The notes under the pieces are model-generated. The model ran no database searches, was not told the origin of the DNA, and saw only the letters and a list, made by a program, of their open reading frames with translations. Below are positions 47,151 to 57,061 of a DNA stretch of 64,000 nucleotides, one piece after another. The stretch is from NCBI RefSeq assembly GCF_034351645.1, contig NZ_CP133782.1:67001-131000 (forward strand), read 5' to 3'. The DNA is from Pseudomonas sp. DC1.2. Lineage in GTDB: Bacteria; Pseudomonadota; Gammaproteobacteria; Pseudomonadales; Pseudomonadaceae. Position 1 is the first letter of the stretch. Each line of letters opens with the position of its first letter. A program made the position numbers and the translations under genes.

Positions 47151-47929
47151 GCGCATTGATCGAGTTCAAGGGTTTCAACAAGTTTTTCGGCGAACAGCAG
47201 GTGCTCAACGAGATCGACCTGCAAGTGAAGTCCGGCGAGGTGATCGTCATCCTCGGCCCCAGCGGCTGCGGCAAAAGTACCTTGCTGCGCTGCCTTAATG
47301 GCCTGGAAGTCGCTCACAGCGGTAGTTTGAAGTTTGCCGGCCGCGAGCTGCTGGACAAGGGCACCGACTGGCGCGAGGTGCGCCAGCAGATCGGCATGGT
47401 GTTCCAGAGTTATCACCTGTTTCCGCACATGACGGTGCTCGATAACCTGCTGCTCGGCCCGCTCAAAGTGCAAAAACGTGAACGTCGCGAAGCCCGTGAA
47501 CAGGCCGAAGCCTTGCTGGTGCGCGTGGGCCTTTCGGACAAGCGCGATGCCTTCCCGCGTCAGCTCTCCGGCGGTCAGCAGCAACGCATCGCCATCGTCC
47601 GTTCGCTGTGCATGAACCCCCAAGTGATGCTGTTCGACGAAGTCACCGCCGCCCTCGACCCGGAAATGGTCAAGGAAGTGCTGGAAGTGATTCAGGGCCT
47701 GGCCCGCGAAGGCATGACGCTGTTGATTGTGACCCACGAAATGGCCTTCGCCCGCGCGGTGGCCGACCGGATTGTGTTCATGGATACCGGGCACATCCTC
47801 GAGCAAAACCCTCCCGAGATTTTCTTTACGAACCCGCAAACCGCGCGAGCGCAGCAGTTCCTGGAGAAGTTCTCCTACGTCGAAGCCCTGCCCAAAAAGA
47901 CTCAAACCAAGGAACTGGAACTGCTATGA
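47147..47929 (+). CDS. Polar amino acid ABC ATPase
   Basis: The 260-residue GlnQ/HisP-type ATPase has Walker A G-P-S-G-C-G-K-S-T, Q-loop F-Q-S-Y-H-L-F-P-H, signature L-S-G-G-Q-Q-Q-R, Walker B M-L-F-D-E-V and V-T-H-E. The D-E-V-T-A-A-L-D-P variant replaces the usual D-E-P-T-S. It overlaps both neighbours by ATGA. Confidence 0.9.
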   Translation: MSALIEFKGFNKFFGEQQVLNEIDLQVKSGEVIVILGPSGCGKSTLLRCLNGLEVAHSGSLKFAGRELLDKGTDWREVRQQIGMVFQSYHLFPHMTVLDNLLLGPLKVQKRERREAREQAEALLVRVGLSDKRDAFPRQLSGGQQQRIAIVRSLCMNPQVMLFDEVTAALDPEMVKEVLEVIQGLAREGMTLLIVTHEMAFARAVADRIVFMDTGHILEQNPPEIFFTNPQTARAQQFLEKFSYVEALPKKTQTKELELL

Positions 47930-48810
47930 AAACTGCCACGTCTTCACGCTTCTTATTGCCGCTGTTCGGCCTTGCACTGCTGACCGGCTGCGGCCCATCG
48001 GACACGTCCACCAAACCTGCTGCCACCAGTGCCAGCGCGGCCCCGGCTGCCAGCTACCTGGAGAAAATCAAAGCACGGGACAAACTGATTGTCGGCGTCT
48101 TCACCGACAAACCGCCGTTTGGTTTTGTTGATGAAGCGGGACGCTACGTCGGCTTTGATACCGATATTGGCCGTCAATTCGCCAAGGACTTGCTGGGCGA
48201 TGAAAACAAAGTCGAGTTCGTGACGGTGGAGCCGGCCAGCCGCATTCCGTTCCTGCAAAGTGACAAGGTCGATCTGATCCTGGCCAACATGACCGTCACC
48301 CCGGAGCGCAAGGAGGCGGTGGAATTTACTAACCCGAACCTCAAGGTCGCGGTACAGGCGCTGGTTCCGCAGGGCAGCCCGGTAAAAAACCTTGATGACC
48401 TGGCGAGCCGCACCACCATCGTCACCACGGGCACCACCGCGGATATCTGGCTGACCAAAAACCACCCGGACTGGAAACTGCTGAAATTCGAGAAAAACTC
48501 CGAGTCGCTGCAAGCCCTGGCCAATGGTCGCGGTGATGCTTACGCGCAAGACAATTTGGTGTTGTTCAGTTGGGCCAAGCAAAACCCTGGCTACCGCGTG
48601 CTCGCTCAGACCTTGGGCGCTGAAGCACCGATTGCTCCAGCGGTGAAGAAGGGCAACATCGAGCTGCGCGACTGGGTGAACACCGAGTTGGCGAAGCTGG
48701 GTGAAGAGAAGTATTTGCTCAAGCTGTACGACCAGTACGTGCGTAAAGAACTGAGCGATGACACCCAGCCTGACAGCGTGATTGTCGAGGGCGGTAAGTG
48801 GCAGGGGTGA
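47926..48810 (+). CDS. Polar amino acid-binding lipoprotein
   Basis: The SBP_bac_3 protein has 294 residues and a lipoprotein signal ending L-L-T-G-C near residue 22, followed by an Ala/Ser/Thr-rich linker. Ligand-site marks are V-G-V-F-T-D-K-P-P-F-G-F, L-I-L-A-N-M-T-V-T-P-E-R and T-T-G-T-T-A-D. The ATGA overlap with the ATPase completes a four-gene operon. Substrate is inferred as a sulfur amino acid such as cystine from context only. Confidence 0.88.
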   Translation: MKTATSSRFLLPLFGLALLTGCGPSDTSTKPAATSASAAPAASYLEKIKARDKLIVGVFTDKPPFGFVDEAGRYVGFDTDIGRQFAKDLLGDENKVEFVTVEPASRIPFLQSDKVDLILANMTVTPERKEAVEFTNPNLKVAVQALVPQGSPVKNLDDLASRTTIVTTGTTADIWLTKNHPDWKLLKFEKNSESLQALANGRGDAYAQDNLVLFSWAKQNPGYRVLAQTLGAEAPIAPAVKKGNIELRDWVNTELAKLGEEKYLLKLYDQYVRKELSDDTQPDSVIVEGGKWQG

Positions 48811-48860
48811 TGCTCTGAGCTGATCGGTCCCACGCAGAGCGGGGGAACGATCGGTTTACC

Positions 48861-50021
48861 TCAATCCGGCCAATACCACGCCGGTTCATCCAGCATTCGC
48901 TGGCCGACAATCCCGGTCTGGCCCAGCGTTTTCTCGAGCACGATGCAGTTGCACTCCGGGTCTTCCTGCAACGTCGAAATCAACCGCCGCGCATGGGACA
49001 CCACCCACACCTGACACTGCCCGGAGGCGCGGATAATCAACCGCGCCAATGCCGGCAAGAGGTCCGGGTGCAGACTGGTTTCCGGTTCGTTGAGCACCAT
49101 CATGGACGGTGGCCGGGGCGTCAGCAGCGCCGCGACCAGCAACAGGTAACGCAACGTCCCGTCCGACAACTCCGCTGCCGACAATGGCCGCAATAATCCT
49201 TCCTGATAAAACTCGATGGCAAATCGGCCGCCCTGCAATGGCGCGATGTTCAAACGCGCACCGGGAAAGGCATCGCTGATGGCTGTCTGCAAAGCCTCGG
49301 GATCGCCGATTTCACGGATCGTCTGCAACGCGGCGGCCAGGTCGCGACCGTCGTGGTGCAACACCGGCGTGCGGGTACCCAGTTGGGGTTGGCGGGCGGG
49401 GGCGTCGGCGTCGCTGCGAAAGTGATCGTAGAAACGCCAGCGGCGGATGAACTCGCGTAGCTGCAACACCTCCGGCGAGCTGCGCAAGTTGCCCACTTGA
49501 TCGAACAGGCTGTCGAAATTTGGCGTGTGTTGGGTCAGCACTTCCCAGCCATGGCCTTCACGGGCCCGAATCATGGGGCCGTCGCGGTCCACCAGCAGGC
49601 TCGCTGGGCGGTAGAACGGTCCGGACCAAATGCATTCTTTTTTGATTTCCGGATCGAAAGAGAAATAGGACTGCGAGGGCTTTGGCAGGCCCAGGGCTAT
49701 CGAATAACTGAAGTCCTGCGCGGCAAATCCTAGTCGCAGGCGCACCGGAGACTTGCGTAAAGAGGCTTCGATGGCAACTTCACCGTTGCGCATGCGCCGG
49801 CTGATGTTTTCCGGGCCGGCCCAGAAAGTCGACTCCAGCCCGCCTTCGCGGGCCAGCGCATTGACCACGCCACCCTGAGCGGTTTCCGCCAGTAGGCGCA
49901 GTGCCCGGTAGAGGTTGGACTTGCCACTGCCGTTGGGGCCGGTGATCAGGTTCAACCGACCCAGCGGGATCACCAATTTATTGATCGAGCGGTAATTAGC
50001 CACCGCGAGAATGTTGAGCAT
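48861..50021 (-). CDS. AAA-family (RecF/OLD-like) ATPase
   Basis: Walker A G-P-N-G-S-G-K-S lies near residue 27, L-S-D-G-T-L-R-Y is the ABC-type signature, and Walker B M-V-L-N-E-P-E-T-S-L-H-P lies near residue 295. The 386-residue chain resembles SMC-like AAA ATPases. No nuclease domain is attached. The ATG at 50021 starts M-L-N-I-L-A-V; the longer frame to 50099 is unlikely. Function unknown; could be a DNA repair or stand-alone defence-type ATPase. Confidence 0.8.
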   Translation of the reverse strand: MLNILAVANYRSINKLVIPLGRLNLITGPNGSGKSNLYRALRLLAETAQGGVVNALAREGGLESTFWAGPENISRRMRNGEVAIEASLRKSPVRLRLGFAAQDFSYSIALGLPKPSQSYFSFDPEIKKECIWSGPFYRPASLLVDRDGPMIRAREGHGWEVLTQHTPNFDSLFDQVGNLRSSPEVLQLREFIRRWRFYDHFRSDADAPARQPQLGTRTPVLHHDGRDLAAALQTIREIGDPEALQTAISDAFPGARLNIAPLQGGRFAIEFYQEGLLRPLSAAELSDGTLRYLLLVAALLTPRPPSMMVLNEPETSLHPDLLPALARLIIRASGQCQVWVVSHARRLISTLQEDPECNCIVLEKTLGQTGIVGQRMLDEPAWYWPD

Positions 50022-50179
50022 GAGAAGCGTCCTGCTGCATAGGCGCGCAGTTTGCCTTATTGTCGGCAACACTGTGATCTCCAAAAGGGTTTGCAGCAAA
50101 CCCGTGCGCGCGTGGAACCCTGTTCTAAGCTCACAGTCGTATCGTCACTTGCACGTTTGTTCACCGCAAAGGAGTCTGC

Positions 50180-51283
50180 ATGGCGGGTACCGGATTGAAA
50201 GTAATGGTGGGCCTCAGCCTCTTTGCGTTGTTGACGGCCTGTGGCGATAAGAAACCGGTCGAGAAGGACCTGCCACGGGTATTTGTGCAGGCGGTCAAAC
50301 CAGCGGATTACGCGGCCTCGGTGACCCTCACCGGTGACGTTCAGGCACGGGTACAGACCGAACTGTCGTTCCGCGTCGGCGGCAAGATCATCCAGCGCAT
50401 GGTCGATGTCGGCGACCGCGTGTCAGCCAAACAAGTCCTGGCCAAACTTGACCCCAAGGACCTGCAAACCAACGTCGATTCGGCCCAGGCCCAAGTCGTC
50501 GCTGAACAGGCCCGGGTCAAACAGACGGCGGCGGCTTTTGTTCGCCAGCAAAAACTCCTGCCCAAGGGCTACACCAGCCAAAGCGAATACGACTCGGCCC
50601 AGGCCGCGTTACGCAGCAGTCAGAGCGCGCTGACCGCGGCGCAGGCGCAATTGGCCAACGCTCGCGAACAACTGGGCTACACCGCGCTGATCGCTGAAGC
50701 GCCGGGGGTGATTACCGCGCGTCAGGCCGAAGTAGGGCAAGTGGTGCAGGCTACGGTGCCAATTTTCAGTCTGGCCCGGGACGGTGAGCGCGATGCGGTG
50801 TTCAACGTCTACGAATCGCTGCTGTCCGAACCCTCTTCAAACAAGTCGATTGTGGTCAGCCTGCTCGACAATCCGGCGATCAAGACCACCGGCACCGTGC
50901 GTGAAGTTACTCCGGCGGTTTCGGCTCAGACCGGAACCGTGCAAGTCAAAGTCACCCTCAACGGTTTACCTGACGGTATGCAACTCGGTTCGGTGGTCAG
51001 CGCGACGGCCAAGGCACCCGGTAAGTCTGCCGTAGAGCTGCCGTGGTCAGCGTTGACCAAAAACCTTAGCGACCCGGCCGTGTGGCTGGTGGACGCTAAC
51101 GGCAAAGCGCAATTGCATACCGTCACCGTCGGCCGTTACCTGACCGGCCATGTGATCATCAGCGGCGGTCTGGACGGTGGTGAAAAAGTCATCATCGCCG
51201 GTGGCCAGTTGCTGCACCCCGGAATGAAAGTCGAGATCGCCGAAAACACCTACAAAGATTTGGCACCGGGAGCCCAGCCATGA
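50180..51283 (+). CDS. RND adaptor lipoprotein, TriA-like
   Basis: This membrane-fusion protein has a lipobox L-L-T-A-C near residue 21. A beta-barrel/lipoyl segment surrounds V-Q-T-E-L-S-F-R-V-G-G-K-I, and a coiled-coil hairpin spans about residues 95-165 (Q-A-Q-V-V-A-E-Q, Q-S-E-Y-D-S-A-Q-A-A). It is the first gene of a three-gene operon with two adaptors and one pump, an arrangement known from TriABC of P. aeruginosa. It overlaps the second adaptor by ATGA. Confidence 0.88.
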   Translation: MAGTGLKVMVGLSLFALLTACGDKKPVEKDLPRVFVQAVKPADYAASVTLTGDVQARVQTELSFRVGGKIIQRMVDVGDRVSAKQVLAKLDPKDLQTNVDSAQAQVVAEQARVKQTAAAFVRQQKLLPKGYTSQSEYDSAQAALRSSQSALTAAQAQLANAREQLGYTALIAEAPGVITARQAEVGQVVQATVPIFSLARDGERDAVFNVYESLLSEPSSNKSIVVSLLDNPAIKTTGTVREVTPAVSAQTGTVQVKVTLNGLPDGMQLGSVVSATAKAPGKSAVELPWSALTKNLSDPAVWLVDANGKAQLHTVTVGRYLTGHVIISGGLDGGEKVIIAGGQLLHPGMKVEIAENTYKDLAPGAQP

Positions 51284-52347
51284 AGCGCCTGATGCTTTTA
51301 GCCGGCGGCCTGCTGTTGATCGCCTGCTCTAAAAAAGAACCACCACCGGAACCGGTGCGACCGGTGTTGTCGGTCGAGGTCAAGGCCCTCGACCAGGAGG
51401 ACCTCGGTCGCTTTGCCGGTAACATCCAGGCGCGCTACGAAAGCAACCTCGGCTTCCGGGTGCCGGGTCGCATCGCCAGTCGAAACGTAGATGTCGGCGC
51501 CGAAGTCGAGACGGGTGCGCTGCTCGCCACCCTTGACCCCACCGACCAGCAAAACCAATTGCGTTCGGCCCAAGGCGATCTGGCGCGGATTCAGGCGCAG
51601 TTCATCAACGCCCAGGCCAGCGCCCGACGCCAGCAGCAGTTGTTTGATCGCGGGGTCGGCGCCCAGGCGCAACTGGACATCGCTCAGACCAACCTGAAAA
51701 CCACTCAGGCTTCGCTGGATCAGGCCAAGGCGTCGGTCAATCAGGCCAAGGATCAGCTCAATTACGTCGAGTTACGCACCGATCACAAAGCCATCGTCAC
51801 CGCCTGGAAAGCCGAGGCCGGGCAAGTGGTTACCGCTGGCCAGCAAGTGGTGACCCTGGCGCAACCGGACATCAAGGAAGCGGTGATCGACCTGCCCGAC
51901 ACGCTGGTCGATCGACTGCCGGCGGATGTGGTGTTTCTGGTCGCTGCGCAGCTGGACCCGAGCATCACCAGCACCGCCATCGTGCGTGAAATCGAACCCC
52001 AGGCGCAGAGCGCGACACGCACCCGTCGTGCCCGCCTGACCCTGGCCGATACACCGCAGGGTTTGCGTTTGGGCACGGCGATCAGCGTGACCCTCAGTTC
52101 GGCGATCACACCGCGAATCGAACTGCCGCTCAGCACCCTGCAAGAAGTCGACGGCAAAACCCGCATCTGGGTGATCGATCCACAGAGCCAGACCGTTGCC
52201 CCGCGTGACGTCAGCCTGATCAGCCGCACAGACTCGACGGTGGTGTTGGCCAGTGGCGTGAAGTCGGGTGAGCGTGTGGTCAGTGCCGGTGTAAACAGCC
52301 TGAAACCTGGGCAAAAAGTGAAAATTGATGAGGGCAGCCCGCGATGA
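51280..52347 (+). CDS. RND adaptor lipoprotein, TriB-like
   Basis: The second adaptor has 355 residues, with lipobox L-L-I-A-C near residue 16. It has a coiled coil at about residues 85-165 rich in Q-A-K-A-S-V-N-Q-A-K and the barrel string L-G-F-R-V-P-G-R-I-A. The pump of this type needs both adaptors. It overlaps both neighbours by ATGA. Confidence 0.88.
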   Translation: MKRLMLLAGGLLLIACSKKEPPPEPVRPVLSVEVKALDQEDLGRFAGNIQARYESNLGFRVPGRIASRNVDVGAEVETGALLATLDPTDQQNQLRSAQGDLARIQAQFINAQASARRQQQLFDRGVGAQAQLDIAQTNLKTTQASLDQAKASVNQAKDQLNYVELRTDHKAIVTAWKAEAGQVVTAGQQVVTLAQPDIKEAVIDLPDTLVDRLPADVVFLVAAQLDPSITSTAIVREIEPQAQSATRTRRARLTLADTPQGLRLGTAISVTLSSAITPRIELPLSTLQEVDGKTRIWVIDPQSQTVAPRDVSLISRTDSTVVLASGVKSGERVVSAGVNSLKPGQKVKIDEGSPR

Positions 52348-55300
52348 AAGGGAGTTTCAACTTATCCGAATGGGCCCTCAAACATCAGTCGTTTGTCTGG
52401 TATTTGATGTTCGTCGCGCTGCTGATGGGCGTGTTCTCCTACATGAACCTCGGCCGCGAGGAAGACCCGTCATTCACCATCAAAACTATGGTGATCCAGA
52501 CCCGTTGGCCGGGCGCGACCCAAGAGGAGACCCTCAAGCAGGTCACTGACCGCATCGAGAAAAAACTCGAAGAACTCGATTCCCTCGACTACGTGAAAAG
52601 CTACACCCGGCCCGGTGAGTCCACGGTGTTCGTCTACTTGCGTGACACCACCAGCGCCAAGGACATCCCGGAGATCTGGTACCAGGTACGCAAGAAGATC
52701 AACGACATTCGCGGCGACTTCCCCAAAGGCCTGCAAGGGCCGGGGTTCAACGACGAGTTCGGCGATGTTTATGGCTCGGTGTATGCCTTTACCGCCGACG
52801 GCCTGTCGATGCGTCAGTTGCGCGATTACGTCGAACAAGTCCGCGCCGAGATCCGCGGAGTGCCAGGGCTGGGCAAGGTCGAGATGATCGGCGAGCAGGA
52901 TGAAGTGCTGTACCTGAACTTCTCCACCCGCAAACTCGCGGCACTCGGCATCGACCAGCGTCAGGTGGTTCAGAGCCTGCAATCGCAGAACGCCGTGACC
53001 CCGGCAGGGGTGATCGAAGCCGGTCCCGAGCGGATTTCGGTGCGCACTTCAGGGCAGTTTGAGTCCGAGAAAGACCTGGCCAACGTCAACCTGCGCCTCA
53101 ATGATCGTTTCTATCGCTTGGCTGACATCGCCGAGATCAGCCGCGGCTACGTTGACCCGTCCACCCCGCAATTTCGCTTCAACGGCCACTCCGCCATCGG
53201 CCTCGCCATTGCGATGAAGAAGGGCGGCAACATCCAGGAGTTCGGTAAGGCGCTGCACCAGCGCATGACCGACCTGACCGCGGACCTGCCGGTAGGCATC
53301 GGCGTACACAACGTGTCGGATCAGTCAGACGTGGTGGAAGAAGCCGTTGGCGGCTTCACCCGTGCCTTGTTCGAAGCGGTAGTGATCGTGCTGATCGTCA
53401 GTTTTATCAGCCTCGGCGTGCGCGCGGGGCTGGTGGTGGCATGCTCGATCCCGCTGGTGCTGGCGATGGTCTTTGTGTTTATGGAATACAGCGGCATCAC
53501 CATGCAGCGGATTTCCCTCGGTGCATTGATCATTGCCCTCGGGTTGTTGGTGGATGACGCGATGATCACCGTGGAAATGATGGTCACGCGCCTGGAAATG
53601 GGCGAAACCAAGGAGCAAGCGGCGACGTTCGCCTACACCTCAACCGCGTTTCCGATGCTCACCGGTACGCTGGTGACCGTCGCCGGTTTCGTGCCGATTG
53701 GCTTGAACGCGAGTTCGGCCGGTGAGTACACGTTCACCCTGTTCGCGGTGATCGCCGTGGCCATGCTTGTGTCATGGGTGGTTGCGGTGCTTTTCGCTCC
53801 GGTGATTGGCGTACATATCCTCAGCACCAACGTTAAACCGCATTCAGCGGAGCCTGGGCGCATTGGTCGGGCCTTCAACTACGGCATGCTCTGGGCCATG
53901 CGCAATCGCTGGTGGGCCATCGGCATCACCCTCGCGCTGTTCGTGGCGTCGGTGTTTTCCATGCAGTTCGTGCAGAACCAATTTTTCCCGTCCTCGGACC
54001 GTCCAGAAATCCTCGTCGACCTCAACCTTCCTCAAAATGCTTCGATAGCCGAAACGCGCAAGGCCGTGGATAAACTTGAGGCGACCCTCAAGGACGATCC
54101 AGACATCGTGCGCTGGAGCACTTACATCGGTGAGGGTGCGATTCGTTTTTACCTGCCCCTCGATCAGCAATTGCAGAACCCGTACTACGCACAACTGGTG
54201 ATCGTCAGCAAAGGCCTGGAATCGCGCACCGCGCTGACTCAACGCTTGCGTGATCGGCTGCGCAAAGACTTCGTCGGCATCGGCAGCTACGTCCAGTCTC
54301 TGGAAATGGGGCCGCCGGTCGGTCGGCCGATTCAGTACCGGGTCAGTGGCAAAGACATCGATCAAGTGCGTAAACACGCGATCGAACTGGCCACCGAACT
54401 GGACAAAAACTCGCACATCGGCGAAATCATTTACGACTGGAACGAGCCCGGCAAAGTGCTGCGCATCGACATTGCTCAGGACAAGGCGCGGCAACTGGGG
54501 CTGTCCTCCGAAGACGTGGCCAACCTCATGAACGGCATCGTCGTTGGCTCTCCAATAACTCAGGTGGACGACGATATTTACCTGATCAACGTGGTCGGTC
54601 GCGCCGAAGATGCTGAACGCGGGACCCCTGAGACCCTGCAAAACCTGCAAATCGTCACGCCAAGCGGCACCTCGATTCCGTTGCTGGCCTTTGCCACCGT
54701 GCGCTATGAACTGGAGCAACCGCTGGTGTGGCGCCGCGACCGCAAGCCGACGATCACCATCAAGGCGGCTGTTCGCGACGAAATCCAGCCAACCGATCTG
54801 ATCAAACAACTGAAGCCGACCCTCGATAAATTCGCTGCCGGGTTGCCGGTGGGCTACAAGGTCGCCACCGGCGGCACCGTCGAGGAAAGTGGCAAGGCCC
54901 AGGGCCCGATTGCCAAGGTGGTGCCGTTGATGCTGTTTTTGATGGCGACCTTTCTGATGATCCAGTTGCACAGCGTGCAGAAGCTGTTCCTGGTGGCCAG
55001 CGTCGCGCCACTCGGCTTGATTGGCGTGGTGTTGGCGCTGATTCCGACGGGGACGCCGATGGGCTTTGTGGCGATTCTCGGGATTCTGGCGCTGATCGGC
55101 ATTATCATCCGCAACTCGGTGATTCTGGTGACGCAAATCGAGGAGTTCGAAAACAACGGTGCTTCTCCGTGGGACGCCGTGGTGCAGGCGACGGAGCATC
55201 GTCGCCGGCCGATCCTGTTGACGGCGGCGGCGGCCAGTTTGGGGATGATCCCGATTGCCCGCGAGGTGTTCTGGGGGCCGATGGCCTACGCGATGATCGG

Positions 55301-55397
55301 CGGGATCATCATCGCCACCCTGCTGACGCTGCTGTTTTTACCCGCGCTGTATGTGGCCTGGTACAAAATTCGCGAGCCAAAGAAAGAAGTGCAGTAA
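52344..55397 (+). CDS. RND efflux pump, TriC-like
   Basis: The 1017-residue inner-membrane transporter exports toxic compounds using the proton gradient. It has the twelve-helix RND plan with two large periplasmic loops. The proton-relay pair is in G-L-L-V-D-D-A-M-I on helix 4. Q-T-R-W-P-G-A-T and P-A-G-V-I-E-A-G-P-E-R are in the porter domain. It belongs to the HAE1/TriC group rather than MexB. No outer-membrane channel gene follows; TriABC uses a separately encoded OpmH (TolC), which may apply here. Confidence 0.9.
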   Translation: MKGSFNLSEWALKHQSFVWYLMFVALLMGVFSYMNLGREEDPSFTIKTMVIQTRWPGATQEETLKQVTDRIEKKLEELDSLDYVKSYTRPGESTVFVYLRDTTSAKDIPEIWYQVRKKINDIRGDFPKGLQGPGFNDEFGDVYGSVYAFTADGLSMRQLRDYVEQVRAEIRGVPGLGKVEMIGEQDEVLYLNFSTRKLAALGIDQRQVVQSLQSQNAVTPAGVIEAGPERISVRTSGQFESEKDLANVNLRLNDRFYRLADIAEISRGYVDPSTPQFRFNGHSAIGLAIAMKKGGNIQEFGKALHQRMTDLTADLPVGIGVHNVSDQSDVVEEAVGGFTRALFEAVVIVLIVSFISLGVRAGLVVACSIPLVLAMVFVFMEYSGITMQRISLGALIIALGLLVDDAMITVEMMVTRLEMGETKEQAATFAYTSTAFPMLTGTLVTVAGFVPIGLNASSAGEYTFTLFAVIAVAMLVSWVVAVLFAPVIGVHILSTNVKPHSAEPGRIGRAFNYGMLWAMRNRWWAIGITLALFVASVFSMQFVQNQFFPSSDRPEILVDLNLPQNASIAETRKAVDKLEATLKDDPDIVRWSTYIGEGAIRFYLPLDQQLQNPYYAQLVIVSKGLESRTALTQRLRDRLRKDFVGIGSYVQSLEMGPPVGRPIQYRVSGKDIDQVRKHAIELATELDKNSHIGEIIYDWNEPGKVLRIDIAQDKARQLGLSSEDVANLMNGIVVGSPITQVDDDIYLINVVGRAEDAERGTPETLQNLQIVTPSGTSIPLLAFATVRYELEQPLVWRRDRKPTITIKAAVRDEIQPTDLIKQLKPTLDKFAAGLPVGYKVATGGTVEESGKAQGPIAKVVPLMLFLMATFLMIQLHSVQKLFLVASVAPLGLIGVVLALIPTGTPMGFVAILGILALIGIIIRNSVILVTQIEEFENNGASPWDAVVQATEHRRRPILLTAAAASLGMIPIAREVFWGPMAYAMIGGIIIATLLTLLFLPALYVAWYKIREPKKEVQ

Positions 55398-55403
55398 GGC
55401 AAG

Positions 55404-55452
55404 CAGGCTCGTTCCCACAGATGACATTCAATCTAATGTGGGAGTGAGCCTG
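55404..55452. repeat. Hairpin/REP after the RND operon
   Basis: CAGGCTC (55404-55410) pairs with GAGCCTG (55446-55452), and CCCACA inside pairs with TGTGGG. It lies between convergent genes and may end both transcripts. Confidence 0.7.
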
Positions 55453-55474
55453 CTCGCGAAGGCGCCCGACCTGG

Positions 55475-56104
55475 CTACGCCGACTTACGCCAGACACTTG
55501 CCAGCCAAGGCTGTTGATCGCGTGGCAGTCCCGTGGGGCGGTAGTAATGCTCCAGTTCGACAAACCCGGCCTCGGTCAGCAAGGTCTGCCACGCCTGCAA
55601 ATCGTGATACGCCCCATAGCGTGGCCCGTTCCAGCCCTCTTGGTTCTCCCCACGGGGATTGGAACTGAACAATACCCCGCCCGGCTTTAACGTGCCGTGC
55701 AACTGCTTCAACACCCGAGGCAGTTCCTGGCGCGGGATGTGAAACAGCACCGCATTGGCAAAAATCCCGTCGAAGCGGTCGGCCGGTAGATCGAGTTTCA
55801 GAAAATCCTGCTGCCAGACCTCGCAACCGCTGTCCTCGCGGGCCATGTGTGCAAACTGCTCGGAGCCATCAAGGCCGACGGCGGTGTGGCCCCTGCGCGT
55901 GAACGTCTGCAAATCACGGCCTGGCCCGCAGCCGAAGTCGAGAATGCTGAACGGTGCTGCGCCCTGAATGTGCCGCAGCAACGCGTCGATGTTCTGACTG
56001 ACGTCATGGTCGCGCGTCCCTTCACGAAAGTCCTCGGCCACCGAATTGTAATGATCCAGGGTGGTGGCGGTGATCTGCTGAAGGTCGTCGGGGGTTTGTT
56101 TCAT
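55475..56104 (-). CDS. Class I SAM-dependent methyltransferase
   Basis: The 209-residue protein has motif I I-L-D-F-G-C-G-P-G-R-D near residue 54, a second acidic end V-G-L-D-G-S near residue 77, and F-D-G-I-F-A-N-A-V-L-F-H-I-P. A C-terminal S-N-P-R-G-E-N-Q-E-G-W follows. These show a Rossmann methyltransferase of the UbiG/Methyltransf_25 type. Substrate unknown. The ATG at 56104 is preferred. Confidence 0.82.
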   Translation of the reverse strand: MKQTPDDLQQITATTLDHYNSVAEDFREGTRDHDVSQNIDALLRHIQGAAPFSILDFGCGPGRDLQTFTRRGHTAVGLDGSEQFAHMAREDSGCEVWQQDFLKLDLPADRFDGIFANAVLFHIPRQELPRVLKQLHGTLKPGGVLFSSNPRGENQEGWNGPRYGAYHDLQAWQTLLTEAGFVELEHYYRPTGLPRDQQPWLASVWRKSA

Positions 56105-56210
56105 GGTGGGCTGCGCAGGCAATTGGGGTTTGCCGAATATACGCCATCAACCTTGGGGCTGCTTCGCCGCCATTCGCCAGCAGGCTCGCGAAGGCGATAT
56201 CACTGACGAT

Positions 56211-56408
56211 TCAGGTTTGTTTCATCCCCCAACTTTCAATCGACCGATCAACCATGGCGTTGGCAATCTCCAGCAAATGCCAGATGGAAAACACCAATGC
56301 CCGGTCAGAGGCTTTGAGGTGGTCACTGCATTGATAGGCCGTGACGGACGCGCAGCGCGGCAGGTCCGTTGGGAAAAATCCCTCATCGTGTGGGGAGTGA
56401 GTGCCGCC
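56211..56408 (-). pseudogene. Possible truncated small gene
   Basis: The frame G-T-H-S-P-H-D-E-G-F-F ... A-L-V-F-S-I-W-H-L-L-E-I-A-N-A-M reads like the end of a small Pseudomonas protein but has no ATG of its own. It begins immediately after the metI stop. It may be a gene tail cut by rearrangement. Family not recognised. Confidence 0.3.
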
Positions 56409-56416
56409 AAGATCGC

Positions 56417-57061
56417 TCAGCGCTTGTTCAGCCCCCGAGCCAACCGATCCCCGCCGAGTTGAATTATCGCCACCAACACCACCAGCAACACAATCACCGT
56501 CAACATGATCTGGCTGTCGAAACGCTGATAGCCATAGCGATACGCAATATCCCCCAGCCCACCGGCACCAATCGCCCCGGCCATGGCCGACGAGTTGATC
56601 ATCGTCACCAACGTAATGGTGAATCCCCCGACAATCCCCGGTAACGCTTCGGGCAACAGCACATGCCAGACGATGTGCCAGCGCCGGCAACCCATGGCTT
56701 GCGCGGCTTCGATCAAGCCGTGATCGACCTCGCGCAAACTGACCTCGGCGATGCGTGCAAAGAACGGTGTGGCAGCGATGGTCAGCGGCACCACGGCGGC
56801 CCACACGCCGTAGGTAGTGCCGACGATCAACCGGGTAAACGGAATCAGCGCCACCATCAAAATCAGAAACGGAATCGAGCGAAACAGGTTCACGAACGCG
56901 CCCAGTGCGCGGTTCAGTACCGGGGCCTGGTAGATGCCACCCTTGGAACTGGTGACCAGAATCACCGCCAACGGAATGCCCGCCAGCAACGCGATCAGTG
57001 ATGACACGCCGACCATCAAAAAGGTGTCGATAAAACCCTGAAGCAAACGATCAAACCACAT
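56417..57061 (-). CDS. metI: Methionine-type ABC permease
   Basis: MetI has 214 residues, with the family opening [22 protein letters not shown], coupling loop E-A-A-Q-A-M-G-C and [12 protein letters not shown]. The ATG at 57061 overlaps the metN end by 11 bases. It is the last gene of a six-gene minus-strand operon headed by two SfnB-type genes, so the importer probably supplies organosulfur substrates to those enzymes. Confidence 0.9.
   Translation of the reverse strand: MWFDRLLQGFIDTFLMVGVSSLIALLAGIPLAVILVTSSKGGIYQAPVLNRALGAFVNLFRSIPFLILMVALIPFTRLIVGTTYGVWAAVVPLTIAATPFFARIAEVSLREVDHGLIEAAQAMGCRRWHIVWHVLLPEALPGIVGGFTITLVTMINSSAMAGAIGAGGLGDIAYRYGYQRFDSQIMLTVIVLLVVLVAIIQLGGDRLARGLNKR

Noticed and set aside
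53844..55199. 451-residue frame antisense to the RND pump gene
   Set aside because: Very rich in His, Gln and Asp as expected from the reverse of membrane-protein codons; no domain.
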